Assembly: GCA_947455695.1 (NCBI GenBank)
Contig: CANGRN010000038.1
Coordinates: forward strand, 1-8,074
Length of the DNA stretch: 8,074 nucleotides
Direction of reading: 5' to 3'
From: Alphaproteobacteria bacterium
GTDB taxonomy: Bacteria; Pseudomonadota; Alphaproteobacteria; Micropepsales; Micropepsaceae
Program-made: the position numbers and the translations under genes
The notes under the pieces: model-generated
The model's input: only the letters and a program-made list of their open reading frames with translations
What the model was told of the DNA's origin: nothing
Database searches by the model: none
Part shown: positions 4,826 to 8,074 of the stretch, piece by piece
How positions within the stretch are numbered: position 1 is the stretch's first letter
Layout: each line of letters opens with the position of its first letter

Positions 4826-7255
4826 ATGTTCACGTTATCCTCGCGCAAAACGCGCGCGCTGTCCGGTGCCTCTCTTGGCGTGCTGGGAGCTCTGATGCTG
4901 GCACAGCCCGCCGCCGCGCAAACCACCGCTCCGGTGCAGCTGGGCCCGGTCTCGGTCAACGACAATGCCGACAAGAACGGCCTGAACCATGCCCCGCCGC
5001 TGGCCTCCATGCCGTCCGCCAGCATCCAGGATACGCCCCAGGCGGTGAATGTCATCGATGCCGCCACGATGAAGAGCCAGGCCGTGACCACCTTGGGGGA
5101 TGCGCTGCGCAACGTGCCGGGGATCACCATCGCCGTCGGCGAAGGCGGCACGCTGGCCGGCGACCAGTTCAAGATCCGCGGCTTCGACGCCAAGGACGAT
5201 GTCTATCTCGACGGCTTGCGCGATTTCGGCGTCTATACGCGCGATGCCTTCAATTATGAAGAAATCCAGGTGCTCAAGGGCCCGTCCGGCCTGATGTTCG
5301 GCCGCGGCACCACCGGCGGCGCCATCAACACCATCTCCAAGACACCGTTCCTGCGCGACAGATATTCCCTCGCGCTCGAAGGCGGCAATGGCGACCATGT
5401 CCGCGGCACCGCCGACCTGAACTACACCCTGTCCGACACCGCCGCCATTCGCGTCAACGCCATGTACACCGACACCGGCGTGGTGGACCGCGACTTCGTG
5501 CATGCCATGCGCTGGGGCGTTGCGCCCTCGATTGCGCTGGGCCTGGGCACCGACACCCAGTTCAACCTGTCCTATCTGCACCAGCATACCGACGCCCATC
5601 CCGATTACGGCCTGGTGGTGGCGCAACGTCCGGGCCAGTTGTTCGCCGAACCGGTCAGTGAATATGGCGTGCCGCGCAGCAACTATATCGGCCTGACCAG
5701 CGACGTGGATCGCAACGATGCCGATATCGTCACCATGAAGATCGCCCACCAGGCGACGCCGTGGCTGACCCTCAGCAACGACACCCGCGCTGCCGCTTAT
5801 GCGCGCTATTTCTCCTACAGCTCGACCGATACCTGCGATTTCACGGTCGCGACCAATTTCTGCTCCAGCGTCATCTTTGGCCAGGCCAACCAGAACGCGG
5901 CTGTCGGCACGGCCAACCCGCTGACGACCATGGGCCAGATCGGCGGCGGCGGTCCCTATATCCAGAACACCTGGGGCGCGCAGAACGTTTTCACTGCCAA
6001 GGCTGACTACAATGCCGGCGGCTTTCGCAGCGTCACCATCATGGGCTTCGACGGCTCCTATCAGAATGCCGACCGCACCATCTTCGCCTGGAAGCTGCCG
6101 ACCACCGCGCAGTACAGTTATCCCCTGGGCGACCACACGGTGAACCGCCGCAATATCGGCGTACCGCTGTTCAACAACGGCGTGCCGCTCAATCCGCCCC
6201 CGGGCTACACCCAGATCTATCCGACCGCCGCCACCATCGCGGGGACCAACGATACCGCGGCCAGCGTGGTGACATCGTCGGGCCATGCGACGGACCTGGC
6301 CTTCTTCGCCACGGAGCGTTTCTACTTCACCCCGGAAATCTCGGTGATCGGCGGTGTGCGCGTGGACCGCTATACCCCAACCTTCACCTCCGTCACGGTG
6401 GGCACGGGGGCGACGGGTCCGCAGACCGTCACCGCGCGCTCGCCGCAGACCCTGGTCAATCCGCGCGCCGCATTGGTGTGGGAGCCGTCCGAGGACCAGA
6501 CCTATTACCTGTCCTACGGCAAGTCGTCGGTGCCGCAGGGAACCTCGATCGTGGGCTCGCCCACGCCGATCAGCGCCGCCAACCAGGGCCTTGACCCCGA
6601 AAAGAGCGAGACTTTCGAAGTCGGCGCCAAGAAGAGCTTCTTCGACGGCGCGCTGGGCCTTTCCGGCTCGCTGTTCAAGGTGCTCAAGTCCAATGCGGTG
6701 ATCACCGACCCCGCCACCGGCACCGCCACGATCCAGTCGGGCGAGCGCGACCGGGTGCAGGGCGTGGAATTCTCCGCCACCGGCCAGATCACCGATCAGT
6801 GGAACGTGCTGGCCGCTTACACCTTCCTGGACTCCAAGGTGACCGCCGACAATTTCTGCAACACCACCACCCTGGCCTGTCTGCCCAACCCCTACACGGT
6901 CGGCACCCAGGTGATCTTTGTGCCCAAGAACGCCTTCTCGCTATGGTCGTCCTACAAGCTGGATGATGTCGTGCCGGGCCTGGGGTTGGGCGGCGGCGTG
7001 ACGTATCAGTCCAGGCTGTTCGTGCGCAACACCACCGCCGGTACCGCGCCGGTGGCGACGGGCCTGTCGCGCATCGCCGTCATTCCGCGCACTCTGGAAT
7101 TCGATGCCGTGGCCACCTATGATATCGACAAGTTCTACTTCCAGTTCAACGTCAACAACATCGCCAATGAACTGAACTACACCCAGGTGTTCGGCAACCG
7201 CGGCACGCCGGCTGCGGGTCGCACCTTCATCGTCTCGGCGGGGGTTAACCTCTAG
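4826..7255 (+). CDS. TonB-dependent siderophore receptor, Fiu/PiuA-like (catecholate type)
   Basis: This 809-aa outer-membrane receptor imports ferric siderophores using TonB-ExbBD energy. A signal peptide covers residues 1-31 (basic start, hydrophobic core, cleavage at AQPAAA|Q). A TonB-box-like PVSVN follows at 41-45. The plug spans about 62-172, including [13 protein letters not shown] at 117-120, VYLDGLRD and [20 protein letters not shown]; the remainder is a 22-strand type beta-barrel. The HPDYGL and VPRSNYIGL segments match the Fiu/PiuA catecholate subgroup, and the piuC gene next door supports this. No FRAP/NPNL heme-receptor motif was seen. Two cysteine pairs (C337/C346 and C678/C685) lie in probable extracellular loops. 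The protein ends in AGVNL rather than the usual terminal aromatic. The frame is open back to a GTG at 4715, but that part overlaps hemP; the ATG at 4826 starts a clean signal peptide and has AAGGGG eight bases upstream. Confidence 0.95.
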   Translation: MFTLSSRKTRALSGASLGVLGALMLAQPAAAQTTAPVQLGPVSVNDNADKNGLNHAPPLASMPSASIQDTPQAVNVIDAATMKSQAVTTLGDALRNVPGITIAVGEGGTLAGDQFKIRGFDAKDDVYLDGLRDFGVYTRDAFNYEEIQVLKGPSGLMFGRGTTGGAINTISKTPFLRDRYSLALEGGNGDHVRGTADLNYTLSDTAAIRVNAMYTDTGVVDRDFVHAMRWGVAPSIALGLGTDTQFNLSYLHQHTDAHPDYGLVVAQRPGQLFAEPVSEYGVPRSNYIGLTSDVDRNDADIVTMKIAHQATPWLTLSNDTRAAAYARYFSYSSTDTCDFTVATNFCSSVIFGQANQNAAVGTANPLTTMGQIGGGGPYIQNTWGAQNVFTAKADYNAGGFRSVTIMGFDGSYQNADRTIFAWKLPTTAQYSYPLGDHTVNRRNIGVPLFNNGVPLNPPPGYTQIYPTAATIAGTNDTAASVVTSSGHATDLAFFATERFYFTPEISVIGGVRVDRYTPTFTSVTVGTGATGPQTVTARSPQTLVNPRAALVWEPSEDQTYYLSYGKSSVPQGTSIVGSPTPISAANQGLDPEKSETFEVGAKKSFFDGALGLSGSLFKVLKSNAVITDPATGTATIQSGERDRVQGVEFSATGQITDQWNVLAAYTFLDSKVTADNFCNTTTLACLPNPYTVGTQVIFVPKNAFSLWSSYKLDDVVPGLGLGGGVTYQSRLFVRNTTAGTAPVATGLSRIAVIPRTLEFDAVATYDIDKFYFQFNVNNIANELNYTQVFGNRGTPAAGRTFIVSAGVNL

Positions 7256-7257
7256 GC

Positions 7258-7953
7258 ATGCTGGTCCAGATACCCGGTCTGTTGTCGGTGAGCCAGGTCG
7301 CGCATATGCGCGGCGTGCTGGCGGGCACGGACTGGGTCGACGGCAAGGCCACGGCGGGCGCGCAATCGGCGGGCGCCAAGCACAATTTGCAGGTGCCCGA
7401 AGATGCGCCTGCCGCCCGCGCGTTGGGCGACATGATCCTGGGCGCGCTCGGCCAGAATGAGCGCTTCATGTCGGCGGCGCTGGCGTTGCGCGTTTTTCCC
7501 CCGCTTTTCAACCGCTATGATCCGGGCATGAATTTCGGCGCCCATATCGACAACGCCATCCGCTTCGTGAAGCCGTCGCTGGGCACCGGTGCGCCCATCC
7601 GGGTGCGCACGGACATGTCGGCCACATTGTTTCTCACCGATCCCGCCGACTATGACGGCGGGGAACTGGTGGTGGAGGACACGTTCGGCAACCATTCGGT
7701 CAAGCTGGCAGCCGGCGACCTGGTGCTCTATTCCGCCACCAGCCGCCATCAGGTCACGCCGGTGACGCGCGGCAGCCGCTGGGCTTCTTTCTTCTGGATC
7801 CAGAGCATGGTGCGCGATGAAGCCGCCCGCACCATGTTGTTCGAGCTGGACAGCTCCATCCAGGGCCTGCGCAAACAGATCGGGGACACGCAGCAGGTCG
7901 TCAGCCTGACCGGTCTTTATCACAACCTTGTCCGCCGCTGGGCGGATACATGA
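7258..7953 (+). CDS. piuC: PiuC/YbiX-family Fe(II)/2-oxoglutarate-dependent hydroxylase (PKHD type)
   Basis: This cytosolic 231-aa oxygenase has the usual family length. The iron-binding facial triad is visible as H96 and D98 in FGAHIDNA and H164 in SRHQVTPV; R174 is the likely 2-oxoglutarate-binding arginine. Other conserved stretches are RYDPGMNF before the triad, [11 protein letters not shown] in the core, and the C-terminal [13 protein letters not shown]. The natural substrate of this family is not firmly established. In E. coli and Pseudomonas it sits next to the Fiu/PiuA receptor and is iron-repressed, which is the context seen here. The ATG is only two bases after the receptor stop and has no good Shine-Dalgarno, so translational coupling is likely. 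Confidence 0.95.
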   Translation: MLVQIPGLLSVSQVAHMRGVLAGTDWVDGKATAGAQSAGAKHNLQVPEDAPAARALGDMILGALGQNERFMSAALALRVFPPLFNRYDPGMNFGAHIDNAIRFVKPSLGTGAPIRVRTDMSATLFLTDPADYDGGELVVEDTFGNHSVKLAAGDLVLYSATSRHQVTPVTRGSRWASFFWIQSMVRDEAARTMLFELDSSIQGLRKQIGDTQQVVSLTGLYHNLVRRWADT

Positions 7954-7960
7954 GGATGCC

Positions 7961-8074
7961 ATGACCTTCGCGAAATTCCGCCACACGCTTTTCACCGTGC
8001 ATATGTGGGTTGGCTTGATCCTGGGCGTGCTGCTGGCGGCGCTGGGCCTGTCGGGCAGCCTGATCGTCTATGAC
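7961..8074 (+). CDS. PepSY-associated transmembrane protein, N-terminal fragment (possible ferric-siderophore reductase)
   Basis: The first 38 residues are present and the gene runs off the window. The short basic start MTFAKFRHTLFTVHMWVG followed by a hydrophobic helix (about 16-36, ending SGSLIVYD) is typical of the first membrane segment of PepSY_TM (PiuB-like) inner-membrane proteins; H8 and H14 are in the usual early positions. The ATG lies seven bases after the piuC stop, and TGAGGA over that stop provides the Shine-Dalgarno. Proteins of this type in siderophore operons are proposed to reduce or release iron from imported siderophores. The function is inferred from a short fragment and its neighbours. 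Confidence 0.75.
   Translation, partial: MTFAKFRHTLFTVHMWVGLILGVLLAALGLSGSLIVYD

Noticed and set aside
4835..6286. Long minus-strand open frame of 483 codons opposite the receptor gene.
   Set aside because: It is a shadow of the GC-rich receptor gene: composition is G/A/V/H/R-rich with no recognisable domain, while the plus strand is certain.
7252..7995. Minus-strand open frame of 247 codons opposite piuC.
   Set aside because: It is antisense to a fully supported hydroxylase, has no recognisable motifs and spans the piuC/PepSY junction.

Overview
The window is dense and GC-rich, about 63 % by eye, and reads as a chromosomal segment of an alphaproteobacterium. Three things point that way: an Exo-Lig pair of the 'ligase-associated' DNA repair cluster, a quinoprotein alcohol dehydrogenase, and a hemP / siderophore receptor / PiuC / PepSY iron cluster. 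The genus cannot be fixed from sequence alone. No mobile element, CRISPR array, tRNA or rRNA was seen, and no stretch over 300 bases lacks a gene.

Layout. (1) Positions 2-1201 (+) hold the C-terminal two thirds of a PQQ-dependent methanol/ethanol-family dehydrogenase, cut by the window edge. Its stop abuts, base to base, the stop of a convergent gene, and a perfect hairpin with a cUUCGg loop sits at the junction. (2) The minus strand from 4384 down to 1202 looks like one operon: an MBL/beta-CASP DNA exonuclease (Exo), an ATP-dependent DNA ligase that overlaps it by ATGA, then a four-helix DUF2127-like membrane protein with a probable TTG start. The helicase (Lhr) and metallophosphoesterase (PdeM/MPE) that often accompany Exo and Lig are not beside them here. 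(3) Positions 4385-4556 are an AT-rich divergent intergenic region. It contains a perfect 17-bp palindrome (8-1-8) lying exactly between a plausible -35 and -10 of the plus-strand iron operon. (4) The plus strand from 4557 to the window end carries hemP (53 aa), a Fiu/PiuA-like TonB-dependent receptor, a PiuC/YbiX Fe(II)/2-oxoglutarate hydroxylase, and the start of a PepSY-type membrane protein.

How the genes may work together. The right half is a classical iron-acquisition unit. HemP is a small regulator-like protein, the receptor imports a catecholate-type ferric siderophore across the outer membrane, PiuC is the cytosolic oxygenase repeatedly found beside such receptors, and the PepSY protein is a candidate inner-membrane ferric-siderophore reductase. 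The palindrome is the natural candidate operator for an iron-responsive, Fur-family repressor. The left half is a DNA end-processing and sealing module. It shares its upstream region with the iron operon, so co-regulation by iron is possible but unproven. I saw no clearly new system. The less routine points are the operator architecture, the reduced repair cluster with its membrane-protein partner, and the junction hairpin.
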